Assembly (NCBI GenBank): GCA_964478515.1
Contig: CAYZIL010000009.1
Span: forward strand, 3,007 to 67,006
DNA: 64,000 nt
Source: HGM13233 sp964478515
GTDB lineage: Bacteria; Bacillota; Clostridia; Oscillospirales; Ruminococcaceae
Direction: 5' to 3'
Numbering within the stretch: the first letter of the stretch is position 1; each line of letters opens with the position of its first letter. This document shows positions 43,896-52,127 of the stretch, piece after piece. Made by a program: the position numbers and the translations under genes. The notes under the pieces are model-generated. The model did not search any database. It worked only from the letters and a program-made list of their open reading frames with translations, and was not told where the DNA came from.

Positions 43896-44705
43896 TTACT
43901 TTTCCTCCGTAGCGCTGGTTTTCTCCATCTCTTTGCCGAGCTTGTCGCTGTCAATAGCTGCGGCAGCGTCTTCCTCGCTGGCGGGAGCGGTCTCGACAGC
44001 CTGGGGCTCGGCCTCAAACTGGTCGCCCTGGCGGCCTTCAATGCACGCGTCGGCCATGGCGGCGGAAATAAGCCGCACGGCACGGATGGCGTCGTCGTTG
44101 CCGGGAATAATGTGGTCGACCTCGTCGGGGTCGCAGTTGGTGTCGACAATAGCAACAATGGGTATGCCGAGCTTGCGCGCTTCGGCAATGGCGATATGCT
44201 CTTTGCGGCAATCGACTATAAACAGAGCCGACGGCAGACGGTCCATGTCCTTGACGCCGCCGAGGAATTTTTCCAGCTTCTCTATTTCCTGGTTGAGCTT
44301 GCTGGCCTCTTTTTTGGGCAGCAGGTCAAACGTGCCGTCCTCGCGCATGGTCTTGAGCTGCTCAAGACGGTCAATGCGGCGGCGAATGGTGCGGAAGTTG
44401 GTCAGCATGCCGCCCAGCCAGCGGGCGTTTACATAGTACATGCCGCAGCGGGCAGCCTCTTCTTTAATAGACTCCTGAGCCTGCTTTTTGGTGCCGACAA
44501 ACAGGATAGTGCCCTTGGCGGCCACAACGTCGCGAACGTAATTGTAGGCCTCGTCAAGCATCTTTACGGTCTTTTGCAGGTCAACGATGTAGATACCGTT
44601 GCGCTCGGTAAAGATATAGGGCGCCATTTTCGGGTTCCAGCGGCGGGTCTGATGTCCGAAATGGACACCGGCTTCCAGCAGCTGCTTCATGGAAACAACA
44701 GACAT
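43896..44705 (-). CDS. rpsB: 30S ribosomal protein S2
   Basis: A 269-residue S2 protein (LLEAGVHFGHQTRRWNPKM, GIYIVDLQKTVKM, ARWLGGMLTNFRTI, DVVGIPIVAIVDTNCDPD-like block). The acidic C-terminal tail of about 35 residues is longer than in Escherichia. ATG at 44705 follows TTGGAGG; a long open frame upstream (to 44795) is leader, not protein. A TTG five codons upstream with its own GGAGG is a weaker alternative. Confidence 0.97.
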   Translation of the reverse strand: MSVVSMKQLLEAGVHFGHQTRRWNPKMAPYIFTERNGIYIVDLQKTVKMLDEAYNYVRDVVAAKGTILFVGTKKQAQESIKEEAARCGMYYVNARWLGGMLTNFRTIRRRIDRLEQLKTMREDGTFDLLPKKEASKLNQEIEKLEKFLGGVKDMDRLPSALFIVDCRKEHIAIAEARKLGIPIVAIVDTNCDPDEVDHIIPGNDDAIRAVRLISAAMADACIEGRQGDQFEAEPQAVETAPASEEDAAAAIDSDKLGKEMEKTSATEEK

Positions 44706-44745
44706 AATATTTTCCTCCAATTTTTTAATCCTCCGCGTGGGCTCG

Positions 44746-44791
44746 GGACTTGAAGCACCGGTAAAACGACCGCCGGCAAACGCCAAAGTCC
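44746..44791 (-). promoter_or_regulatory. Structured leader element upstream of rpsB
   Basis: In the minus-strand leader GGACTT (44786-44791) pairs with AAGTCC (44746-44751), closing a loop that holds short GC-rich inverted repeats (for example CCGG with CCGG). Ribosomal protein operons often carry autoregulatory leaders; I do not recognise a specific class here. Confidence 0.3.
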
Positions 44792-44816
44792 ACACACGCG
44801 TGCGAATTTCCGAATT

Positions 44817-44846
44817 ATTTTACCATAATAACCACTGTCATTGCAA
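44817..44846 (-). promoter_or_regulatory. Promoter of the rpsB-tsf operon
   Basis: On the minus strand TTGCAA (44841-44846), an 18-base spacer and TAAAAT (44817-44822) preceded by TGG. It leaves a leader of about 105 bases before the rpsB ATG. Confidence 0.55.
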
Positions 44847-45089
44847 GTGGTTTTCTTTATTTCTTATATTTATTAGCACAGTATCGTTCCCTATCTTCTC
44901 AATATCCTTCCATTCGACTTCCATGTCGTTTTCGCGTCCCATAAGACCGAGCAGCTTTTGCCGGCCGTAGATGACTATTTTTTGCACTTTTGCCTCGCGC
45001 TCGTCAAACACCAAATCGTCAATATAACCTATTTTGGCGCCGGAGGACACGTCCACTACTTCCTTTTCCCGCAATTGTCCGAAAAGCAT
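44838..45089 (-). CDS. ylmC: YlmC/YmxH family PRC-barrel sporulation-associated protein
   Basis: An 83-residue protein that is essentially one PRC-barrel (REKEVVDVSSGAKIGYIDDL, then IVIYGRQKLLGLMGREND and EWKDIEKIGNDTVLINI). This small family sits next to sigG in many spore formers; its biochemical role is unknown. The stop is immediately upstream of the rpsB promoter. Confidence 0.85.
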   Translation of the reverse strand: MLFGQLREKEVVDVSSGAKIGYIDDLVFDEREAKVQKIVIYGRQKLLGLMGRENDMEVEWKDIEKIGNDTVLINIRNKENHLQ

Positions 45090-45125
45090 AATTAATCACC
45101 TCAGATAATTATATGCCTTTCAGCA

Positions 45126-45151
45126 CAAAAAAGCACGCAGTTAAAGCTGCG
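45126..45151 (-). terminator. Terminator at the end of sigG
   Basis: CGCAG (45147-45151 on the minus strand) pairs with CTGCG (45136-45140) across a six-base loop, followed by TGCTTTTTT. The stem overlaps the sigG stop codon, so it is short but well placed. Confidence 0.55.
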
Positions 45152-45911
45152 ACTTTATCTTTTCCAGCGCGCATTTTTCCAAGCGCGAGACCTGCGCCTG
45201 GCTTATGCCGACCGCCTGCGCCACTTGTGTTTGTGTCATGCCTTTCATATAGCGCAGCGACAATATGCGCCGCTCGCGCTCGCCGAGCGCATGCATTGCC
45301 GCGCGCAGCGACAGCTCGCATATCCAGTCGCCCTCGCTCTCCGTACTGCCGACTTGGTCCATAACATATACCGTGTCACCGCGCTCACAGTACAGCGGCT
45401 CATACAGGGAAACCGGGTCAACCGCCGATTCCAGTGCCATGACTACATCCTGTTCGTCGCAGCCGAGCCCCCGCGCTATCTCTCCGACAGAGGGCTCGCG
45501 GCACAGCTCGTTTTGCAGTTTTTCTCGGCACTGCATTGCGTGGTAGGCAAGTTCGCGCATTGAGCGGCTGACTCTCATCGGGCTGCTGTCGCGCATAAAG
45601 CGGCGCACCTCACCTATTATCATCGGCACCGCATAGGTGCTGAAACGCACTCCCAGCGTCAGGTCAAAATTGTCTATCGCCTTCATAAGGCCAATACAGC
45701 CGACTTGAAATAGGTCGTCGGCGGGCTCACCGCGGTTCAAAAAGCGTTGGATAACGCTCAACACCAGCCGCAAATTTCCCTTGACCAGGCGGTCTCTCGC
45801 TGCGCTGTCGCCGCCGCGCGCCGCGGCAATAAGACGCAGCTTTTCCTCTTCGCGCAGCAGCTCGAGCCGGTTGGTGTCGACGCCGCATATCTCCACTTTA
45901 CTGTCGTTCAA
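45141..45911 (-). CDS. sigG: Late forespore sigma factor SigG
   Basis: A 256-residue sigma-70 family factor. The N-terminal KVEICGVDTNRLELL is the SigG signature. Region 2 is NLRLVLSVIQRF to MKAIDNFDLTLGVRFSTYAVPMI (in pieces), region 3 contains MRVSRSMRELAYHA, and region 4 has the helix-turn-helix TQVAQAVGISQAQVSRLEK. It drives late forespore genes after engulfment. The start is TTG at 45911 with GGAGG seven bases before it. I found no clear sigma-F promoter upstream. The usual neighbour sigE is separated by the ABC/sirtuin block. Confidence 0.94.
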   Translation of the reverse strand: MNDSKVEICGVDTNRLELLREEEKLRLIAAARGGDSAARDRLVKGNLRLVLSVIQRFLNRGEPADDLFQVGCIGLMKAIDNFDLTLGVRFSTYAVPMIIGEVRRFMRDSSPMRVSRSMRELAYHAMQCREKLQNELCREPSVGEIARGLGCDEQDVVMALESAVDPVSLYEPLYCERGDTVYVMDQVGSTESEGDWICELSLRAAMHALGERERRILSLRYMKGMTQTQVAQAVGISQAQVSRLEKCALEKIKSQL

Positions 45912-46179
45912 AGAAGTCCCTCCGTGTCGTTTCTCCCCTGAAGTATTGACACGGAAAGATGATTTAACTCACTTTACTGTGCTGATTAATTCTCAATGAC
46001 CCCAAATTAAACACCTGGCGGCAAGGTGAGAACATATGCCAGCTTGTGAGCTTCGCGCCGGCGCGCGATGCTCGTTTTTGTTAGCGGCGCCTTTGTGTTC
46101 AGGTAATTTTTTGTTTAGCCAAGCCCGCACAGCAGCGGCTGTTGAGCCCTTTGCCGGGCAAAGAGCACCATGCTAAAGC
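45912..46179. other. Intergenic stretch between sigG and the sirtuin gene
   Basis: Apart from the sirtuin terminator at its right edge and the sigG SD at its left edge I see no gene. The middle (about 46020-46160) is GC-rich with short inverted repeats, such as CTTTGCC with GGCAAAG, but no family match. Any sigG promoter must lie here. Confidence 0.5.
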
Positions 46180-46220
46180 AAAAAACAGCTGCCCCACGCG
46201 CTGAAATGCGCAGGGCAGCT
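46180..46220 (-). terminator. Terminator of the ABC-GldG-DUF4340-sirtuin unit
   Basis: A stem of about 9 bp (46188-46196 with 46212-46220) with further GCGC pairing in the loop is followed on the minus strand by GTTTTTTGC. It lies about 30 bases after the sirtuin stop. Confidence 0.8.
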
Positions 46221-46251
46221 TTTGCAGCAAGCTGTTTTTGTGTATTGCGTT

Positions 46252-46977
46252 TCAGACCTCGAGTTGGGCGAACACTTCGCCTATCTTGTCGCGAATGACC
46301 AAATTGGCGCTGGCGTCGGCCGCCGTAACCGAGCGGTTAATAAGCACCAGGTGACTGCCGCGAAAATAGCGCAGCAGGCCTGCGGCGGGATAGACGCTCA
46401 GCGAGGTGCCGCCGACAATAAGCATATCCGCAGCGGATATGGCGCTTATTGCACCCTCCATAACCGTCGTGTCGAGCGGCTCTTCGTACAGCACGACGTC
46501 TGGCTTTACCACCCCGCCGCAGCTGTCGCAGTAAGGCACACCCTCGCACGCGCGCACGTATTCCCCGTTAAAAAAATTATGGCATTTCATGCAGTAATTG
46601 CGCTTGACTGAGCCGTGCAGTTCAAAGACGTTTTGGCTGCCTGCCTTTTGGTGCAGGCCGTCAATGTTCTGCGTCACGACGGCAAGCAGTCTGCCGGCGC
46701 GCTCAAGTTCGGCAAGTCTCAGGTGCGCCGCATTGGGCTGCGCGTCCGGATAAAGCATTTTCTCCCGGTAAAAGCGGTAGAATTCCTCGGGGTTTGAGTC
46801 GAAGAAAGAGCGGCTGATAATAGTCTCGGGCGGGTAGGCATACTTTTGGTTGTACAGACCGTCCTTCGAGCGGAAGTCGGGTATGCCGCTTTCTGTGGAG
46901 ACGCCGGCGCCGCCGAAAAAGACGATCTTGTGCGCGGCGTCGGTCAATTTTTGCAATTTTTGGATCTGTTCGTCCAT
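46252..46977 (-). CDS. cobB: Sirtuin-type NAD-dependent protein deacylase
   Basis: A 241-residue SIR2 enzyme removing acyl groups from lysines using NAD. GGAGVSTESGIPDFRS (NAD binding), TQNIDGLHQKAG and FELHGSVKR (catalytic His) are intact, and a zinc site is formed by CMKCHNFF and CDSCGG. The class corresponds to bacterial CobB/SrtN. It is the last gene after the ABC/GldG/DUF4340 cluster (28 bases after DUF4340), so it may be cotranscribed; a functional link is not evident. Confidence 0.92.
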   Translation of the reverse strand: MDEQIQKLQKLTDAAHKIVFFGGAGVSTESGIPDFRSKDGLYNQKYAYPPETIISRSFFDSNPEEFYRFYREKMLYPDAQPNAAHLRLAELERAGRLLAVVTQNIDGLHQKAGSQNVFELHGSVKRNYCMKCHNFFNGEYVRACEGVPYCDSCGGVVKPDVVLYEEPLDTTVMEGAISAISAADMLIVGGTSLSVYPAAGLLRYFRGSHLVLINRSVTAADASANLVIRDKIGEVFAQLEV

Positions 46978-47005
46978 ACTGCTCTCCTTTTGGGCCGCGC
47001 TGCCG

Positions 47006-48442
47006 TCAGCTCAGCGCCTTTATGTAGGCGGCAAGCGTTTCGATATTGCGGGAATTTATCAGCAGCGGCCGTTGTGAGTCTATTTTGCTCGCATAAAAAC
47101 TGTCGTCGTAGGGCGCAAAGCTCAGCGTAACGCTGGGAAAATACTCGTTGTCGCGCTCAAACGTGACTGTAATGTCCGCGTCGGCCAAACTGTAATTGCT
47201 TTCGAGCGTCGACTGGTACGACAGTCCCACCAAAAAGTTGTAAAATGCGGTAAAGGTCTCGCTGTCCACCTCGCGACCGTTTACTGTGTAAGTAGAGGTT
47301 GTAACGGTGTTGCCGTCGTCATCGCGGGTCAATTCGCGCTCTATTTCCACATTGTAGCTGTCCCCAAAGCAATTAATTGCCATGCTCTGCACGTCCTCGA
47401 GCGCAATGCCGCACACCTGCTCGTAAACAAGGTCGCTGGCTTCGGTCCCGAGCAGTGCTTGCACCGTCTCAGAGTCCATAAAATAGACACAGCGCGAGCC
47501 CGGCTCACACACCGGCGTATAGCCGCCGTCGGTCACCGTGCCGCAGAGCAATACAAATTCGTTTTGGCCGGTGACATTGCCCTCGCTGTCGACTTCGTTG
47601 TATTCCATTGTGATAGTCGCGCTCGGCGAGTCAAGGCCGTAGTCGGCATATTGGGCGGCGCTGCAATTGCTGCTTGCCAGCGCCGAATAGTCAGTGGACG
47701 CGAATGAATTTATCCACGACGACACCCGCGACGAGTCAAGGCCGGTATAGCTGTTGCCTGAACGGACAAACCAGACGAGTTCGCCGGTATAGTCGGCAGC
47801 CGGCTGTCCGTCGGCATAGCGCACCGCCGTCAGCGCAGAGCCGCGCTGTTTTACACTGAAGCTGAGCACGTTGGCTGTCAGCACCGCCGGCACGCCCTCA
47901 AGGTCGGCTAGGTCGTTGAGCACCGCCGTAAACGGCAAGGCCACGTCGTCAATGACCATGTAGATATCCTCGCTGCCGTCGACCGTGCAGTAATAGTCGT
48001 AGGTGGTCAGATTCTGGTCGCCCAGGCAGACCTTATGGGCGGTCCCGTCTTTCAGCGTTATTTCCACGCTGATTTGCGGCTCGTCCGTGCCGTAACGCTG
48101 CGGCGGCGACGAAAGTATGCGCTTTGTGCTCAGCGTGCACACGGCGTCGAGCATATCGCTTATCGCTGTTTGAGCCAACGGAAAGTCGGCGTCGGCGTCG
48201 CTGTACCAGACGCCGTCTTTTAACGAGAATGAGGTCGAGTAGCCCTCGTGCTCGTAGCTTAGGGCGACGACGTCGGCGGTTTCCAGCGCGAGGATTGACT
48301 CGCCCTGGTCTTCGCTCGCCTCACCGTCCTGCTGCGAGTACGGCCACAATTTTAGCACCGCAAACAGCGCGCACAAAACAACTATGCAAACGCCCAGCAT
48401 CTTCAAGTTGCGCTTTTGTTTTTCGGCGCGGGTATTTTCCAT
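47006..48442 (-). CDS. DUF4340 domain-containing membrane-anchored protein
   Basis: A 478-residue protein with a single N-terminal membrane anchor (MLGVCIVVLCALFAVLKLW) and a long extracellular beta-rich part made of repeated DUF4340-type units, e.g. LALETADVVALSYEHEGYST and a late VCGIALEDVQSMAINCFGD. DUF4340 proteins routinely follow GldF/GldG-like ABC exporter genes; their function is unknown. It starts two bases after the GldG-like stop. No catalytic motif is visible. Confidence 0.82.
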   Translation of the reverse strand: MENTRAEKQKRNLKMLGVCIVVLCALFAVLKLWPYSQQDGEASEDQGESILALETADVVALSYEHEGYSTSFSLKDGVWYSDADADFPLAQTAISDMLDAVCTLSTKRILSSPPQRYGTDEPQISVEITLKDGTAHKVCLGDQNLTTYDYYCTVDGSEDIYMVIDDVALPFTAVLNDLADLEGVPAVLTANVLSFSVKQRGSALTAVRYADGQPAADYTGELVWFVRSGNSYTGLDSSRVSSWINSFASTDYSALASSNCSAAQYADYGLDSPSATITMEYNEVDSEGNVTGQNEFVLLCGTVTDGGYTPVCEPGSRCVYFMDSETVQALLGTEASDLVYEQVCGIALEDVQSMAINCFGDSYNVEIERELTRDDDGNTVTTSTYTVNGREVDSETFTAFYNFLVGLSYQSTLESNYSLADADITVTFERDNEYFPSVTLSFAPYDDSFYASKIDSQRPLLINSRNIETLAAYIKALS

Positions 48443-48444
48443 CC

Positions 48445-50016
48445 TCAGCGGCTTCTCCTCTTAACTATTACGACAGCGCCGACAAACAGCACCGCCAGCG
48501 GGATTATCGCCGTGACGACGGCGGTCCACCATTTTATCTGGCTGCTGTCCATCGTCACATAATTGTAAGACATGTCTTTTTCGTGTACTGACACCGACTC
48601 TTCCTGTTCGCACAGCCAGGCGACTGAGTTTACGAACAAGTCAGAATTGGCGCCGGAGACGTACTGGTCGGTGTCGCCGTCAAGCAGGCTGTACGCGCCG
48701 TACCAGATAACGCGCGTATCGCCGTCGGCAGTGGGTTCTTCCGCAAGCATGGCGACGTTGAAAAGTCCGTGGGGCTCGCCTTCCACGTAGTCGGCAGTGG
48801 TGGTTATTTCACTGGTCTGTTTTATCCAGGCGTTGTCCGTCGTGGTCAGCAGCGGGGTCAGCGTTATTGTGTCGCGGTACAAGCCGGTCGCCTCAATCGC
48901 CTGAGTCAGCGGGCACAGCACATAATAGCCGCTGTCAATAAGCGGTTGGGTAATGTCGTGCTCGCATATTTCCGGCATAAGGTAGTACTGCGACTGATAG
49001 TAATAATTGCTGTCGCCCTCTACTATATAACCGTCAACGGATTTCATCCCGTAATATGCCATCAGTTCGGCGAAGTTCGGTTGGTCCTTTGTTTGGGAAT
49101 ACTCCGTATAAACCAACATGCGGCCGCCGGCGTCGAGGTAATTCATCAGCTTTTGCATTTCGTCCGCACTGATGTCACTCGTCGGGTCAATAATAATAAC
49201 ACAGGCGTAGTTGTCAACAGATATTTCGTCCGTAAGCAGGTTGAGCTCCTGCATGGCAATATTTTCAAGCGAGAGGTAGTTTGCGTATTCGTCCGAAAGC
49301 TCCGCCTCGCCGTGGCCGGTTATCAGCGCTACGGTGGGAAGCGTGTCGGTCGTGACGTATTTTATGCCCGAGGTGACTACGTCCTCGCCGTTGAAGGTGA
49401 TGGTGTCAACCTCATAGTTGTAGGTCTCTTCGTTGACTGTGTAGGTTATGGTGTAAATGTCGTTGTAATCTATAGCTTTGGCGCGCTTTTCGCTGACGAT
49501 GATAAGGCTGTTGTCGTTGAGCGTCAAGTTGGTGTACTGCGCGGTAAAGTCCGGCTGCAGCACCGGGTCGACCGTCTTTATGCTTATTTGTTCGCAGGCG
49601 TCGGCGTAGCGCTGAATAAAGTCCTGTATGAGCGAGTCCTCACTGCCGGCTCCGCAAACGAGGTAAATGGTTACGGGGATGTCGACCGTGTCGAGAAATT
49701 CACGCGTCGGGTCGCTGATGTTGTAAACCTGACTTTGGGTCAGGTCAATTTTCGTGTAGGTGCTGGGCAGCGCGTTCACCACGAGGTTTATCAGCACCAC
49801 AACAACAAGTGCCGCCGCGACCGAAATAAGGCTCAGTCCGCCGCTGCGGAATATTCGCCCCGAAAAGGACAGCTTTAAGTCGCGGAAAAATTCGCGGGGC
49901 GTGCGGTATTGCTTTTTGCTCTCTTTTTTGTTTTCGGCAGCGTCTTCGGTGTCCTCAGCCGCCGCGTCGGCGTCTGTGTCGCGCTTTTTGCGAAAGTATT
50001 CGTCGTCGAATTTCAT
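48445..50016 (-). CDS. GldG-like ABC transporter-associated membrane protein
   Basis: A 523-residue protein with an acidic/basic cytoplasmic N-terminus, a membrane span near residue 65-85 (LISVAAALVVVVLINLVVNA), a large extracellular domain of the ABC_transp_aux (GldG) type (VDIPVTIYLVCGAGSEDSLI, then IDPTSDISADEMQKLMNYLD) and a C-terminal span followed by KRRSR. GldG is an auxiliary subunit of Gld-type exporters; in non-gliding bacteria the substrate is unknown. ATG at 50016 overlaps the permease stop (TGATG) with AGGAG nine bases upstream; an ATG at 50025 directly abuts the SD and is unlikely. Confidence 0.85.
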   Translation of the reverse strand: MKFDDEYFRKKRDTDADAAAEDTEDAAENKKESKKQYRTPREFFRDLKLSFSGRIFRSGGLSLISVAAALVVVVLINLVVNALPSTYTKIDLTQSQVYNISDPTREFLDTVDIPVTIYLVCGAGSEDSLIQDFIQRYADACEQISIKTVDPVLQPDFTAQYTNLTLNDNSLIIVSEKRAKAIDYNDIYTITYTVNEETYNYEVDTITFNGEDVVTSGIKYVTTDTLPTVALITGHGEAELSDEYANYLSLENIAMQELNLLTDEISVDNYACVIIIDPTSDISADEMQKLMNYLDAGGRMLVYTEYSQTKDQPNFAELMAYYGMKSVDGYIVEGDSNYYYQSQYYLMPEICEHDITQPLIDSGYYVLCPLTQAIEATGLYRDTITLTPLLTTTDNAWIKQTSEITTTADYVEGEPHGLFNVAMLAEEPTADGDTRVIWYGAYSLLDGDTDQYVSGANSDLFVNSVAWLCEQEESVSVHEKDMSYNYVTMDSSQIKWWTAVVTAIIPLAVLFVGAVVIVKRRSR

Positions 50017-50879
50017 CAGCTCCATCTCCTTTTTTCAAGTGACTGAACGGTGAGGAAGATGAAGAAGAATATCACCGACAGATAATAAACTATGCCGTTT
50101 ATGTCAAGCAGGCCGTAATTGAAGTTGGAAAATTTACCGAACACCGCCAGCCAGGACAGCACGTCGCCGAGCGTGCCTTCAATGAACGCCGGCTGGAATA
50201 TATACAGCAGCGCCGCGGCAATTTCAAATATGCAGCCGACGAAAACTGCGGCGAAGGTGCTGGCCGTCATAAACCGGATTATTACCACCACCAGCAGCGC
50301 AATTACCGTAAGCCCCGCCAGCGACGCCAGTGCCGAGTCGGACATGTTCGACACCAAAAGCGGTATTAGGTACATCGCCAGCATAACACCGAACGAGACG
50401 ACCAGCGAGACGATGTAGTTGTCTGTCAGCGACGAAATAAAAAGTCCGACAGACAGCAGCGCCGCGCCCAGCAGAACAAAGCCGAAAATTGCCAGGTAGG
50501 CGGTTGTCAGCTCCACTTTGCCGTACATGGACAGTATAAGCGGATACAGGCAGCTTACCGCACAGGGAATAAGGAAAACCGACAGCGTCGCCAGATATTT
50601 TCCGGTCACTATCTCTGACATGGACACCGGCGCGGTAAATATCAGCTGGTCGGTGCGCTGCCGCTTGTCCTCGACAAGAATGCGCATCGTCATCATCGGC
50701 ACGACGGCGATGAACAAAAAACTTGAAACCTCTATTGCGTATTCAAAGTTGGCATAGCTCTGGTTCAAGTTGACCTGCGTCATAGCAACGCCGAGTATCA
50801 GCAGCGTAAAGGCGACGACAACATAGCCTGTCATATTCTGAAAATACGATTTGAACTCTCTTTTATAAATTGCTTTCAT
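50016..50879 (-). CDS. ABC-2 type permease, GldF-like
   Basis: A 287-residue membrane protein with six predicted spans (first about VVVAFTLLILGVAMTQV, last about GIVYYLSVIFFFIFLTV). The block MRILVEDKRQRTDQLIFTAP is the conserved cytoplasmic loop of the GldF/NosY-like ABC-2 family. It pairs with the ATPase encoded upstream; its ATG overlaps that gene's stop (ATGA). Confidence 0.85.
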   Translation of the reverse strand: MKAIYKREFKSYFQNMTGYVVVAFTLLILGVAMTQVNLNQSYANFEYAIEVSSFLFIAVVPMMTMRILVEDKRQRTDQLIFTAPVSMSEIVTGKYLATLSVFLIPCAVSCLYPLILSMYGKVELTTAYLAIFGFVLLGAALLSVGLFISSLTDNYIVSLVVSFGVMLAMYLIPLLVSNMSDSALASLAGLTVIALLVVVIIRFMTASTFAAVFVGCIFEIAAALLYIFQPAFIEGTLGDVLSWLAVFGKFSNFNYGLLDINGIVYYLSVIFFFIFLTVQSLEKRRWS

Positions 50880-52030
50880 TTTTTGTCCGCCCCGGTTTTC
50901 TTTTTGGCGTGCTTGCTGTTTTTAGCAGTCGCGGCAGTTTTGCCGCTGTTTTCGGCGGCGCCGGCTTTGGATTTTTGCGACAGCGCGTAATCCTTGTCCG
51001 TGCGCTTTGCCGGCGGCGGCGCCGGCTGTTCTTCACCGATGGCTTTCATGTCGTATTGCCGCTTGCTGCGAGTCGGCTTTTTCTCTTCCTGCGCCGGCTC
51101 CCTGTCGGCGGTCAGCTGCAGGAAAACGTCCTCCAGCGACATGGTATAGGTCTCCATGCCGAGCACGGCGCAGCCGTTTTTGTAAAGAGCGCCCGACACG
51201 TCGGCGCGAATATCGACAGAGCCGCGCGCGGTAATAACCGCCTCGGCGGTGCCGTCCTTTTTGCCTTTGACCTGTATTTTCTTTACGTTCTTGCAGCCGC
51301 TGAGTGCGCTGCGCACCACCTCTTTGTCGCCCTTGACGGTGACTTTTATGATGTTCGCGCCCTCCATATTATTGCTGAGGTTTTGCGGCGTGTCGCAGGC
51401 CATCAGCTTTCCCTTGTTAATTATCAGCACCGTGTCGCACACGGCGCTCACCTCGCTGAGAATGTGGCTGCTGAGAATTATTGTGCGGTTGCGTCTGAGC
51501 TTTTTTATCAGCGCCAGCATCTCAATTATCTGCTTCGGGTCAAGTCCGGAGGTCGGCTCGTCGAGAATAAGCACTTCCGGGTCGCCTATAAGCGCCCCGG
51601 CAAGACCGACGCGCTGTTTGTAGCCCTTGGAAAGCTGCTTTATCAGTCTGTCCTGAACGTCGGCAATGCGCACGGCGGCGACGGCTTTTTTAATTTCCTC
51701 GCGCTTTTGCGACTTGTCCACCTTTTTCAGCTCGGCGACAAAATCAAGATATTCCCGCGGCGTCATGTCCGGGTAGAGCGGCGGCTGCTCGGGCAAAAAG
51801 CCGATGTGCTTTTTTGCCTGCTCGGCCTGCTCGAAAATGTCCAGTCCGTTAATAAGCACCTGTCCCTTTGTGGCGGCAAGGTAACCGGTCATGACGTTCA
51901 TCGTCGTCGTTTTTCCCGCGCCGTTGGGGCCGAGAAAGCCGTAAACCTGTCCGTCTTTCACCCTAAAGGAAAGATCGTCGACGGCGACATGCTCGCCGTA
52001 TTTTTTGGTCAAATTTTTTACTTCAATCAA
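50876..52030 (-). CDS. ABC transporter ATP-binding protein, GldA-like, with basic C-terminal tail
   Basis: A 384-residue ATPase. Walker A is GPNGAGKTTTMNV at about residue 34-46, the signature is QLSKGYKQRVGLAGAL, Walker B is VLILDEPTSGLDP, followed by the H-loop SSHILSEV. After about residue 310 it carries an unusual lysine/alanine-rich tail of roughly 70 residues, longer than typical ATPases of this family. The start is TTG at 52030 with GGAGG eight bases upstream. It opens the ABC-GldF-GldG-DUF4340-sirtuin unit with a promoter at 52079-52107. Confidence 0.87.
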   Translation of the reverse strand: MIEVKNLTKKYGEHVAVDDLSFRVKDGQVYGFLGPNGAGKTTTMNVMTGYLAATKGQVLINGLDIFEQAEQAKKHIGFLPEQPPLYPDMTPREYLDFVAELKKVDKSQKREEIKKAVAAVRIADVQDRLIKQLSKGYKQRVGLAGALIGDPEVLILDEPTSGLDPKQIIEMLALIKKLRRNRTIILSSHILSEVSAVCDTVLIINKGKLMACDTPQNLSNNMEGANIIKVTVKGDKEVVRSALSGCKNVKKIQVKGKKDGTAEAVITARGSVDIRADVSGALYKNGCAVLGMETYTMSLEDVFLQLTADREPAQEEKKPTRSKRQYDMKAIGEEQPAPPPAKRTDKDYALSQKSKAGAAENSGKTAATAKNSKHAKKKTGADKK

Positions 52031-52078
52031 TGCGCAGACCTCCGCTGGCTAAGCGATATTATCTTTAGAATTATATTA

Positions 52079-52107
52079 TATATAAACAGTCCAATTATTA
52101 AAACCAA
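52079..52107 (-). promoter_or_regulatory. Candidate promoter of the ABC exporter operon
   Basis: On the minus strand TTGGTT (52102-52107), a 17-base spacer and TATATA (52079-52084). The AT-rich stretch also contains TATAAT a few bases downstream but with poor -35 spacing. Confidence 0.5.
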
Positions 52108-52127
52108 ATTAACATAGTTTTAATAAT

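Noticed and set aside
43896..44795. Longer 299-residue S2 protein starting at 44795
   Set aside because: The extra 30 residues are not S2-like, run through the leader stem, and the standard start MSVVSMKQLL has the best SD.
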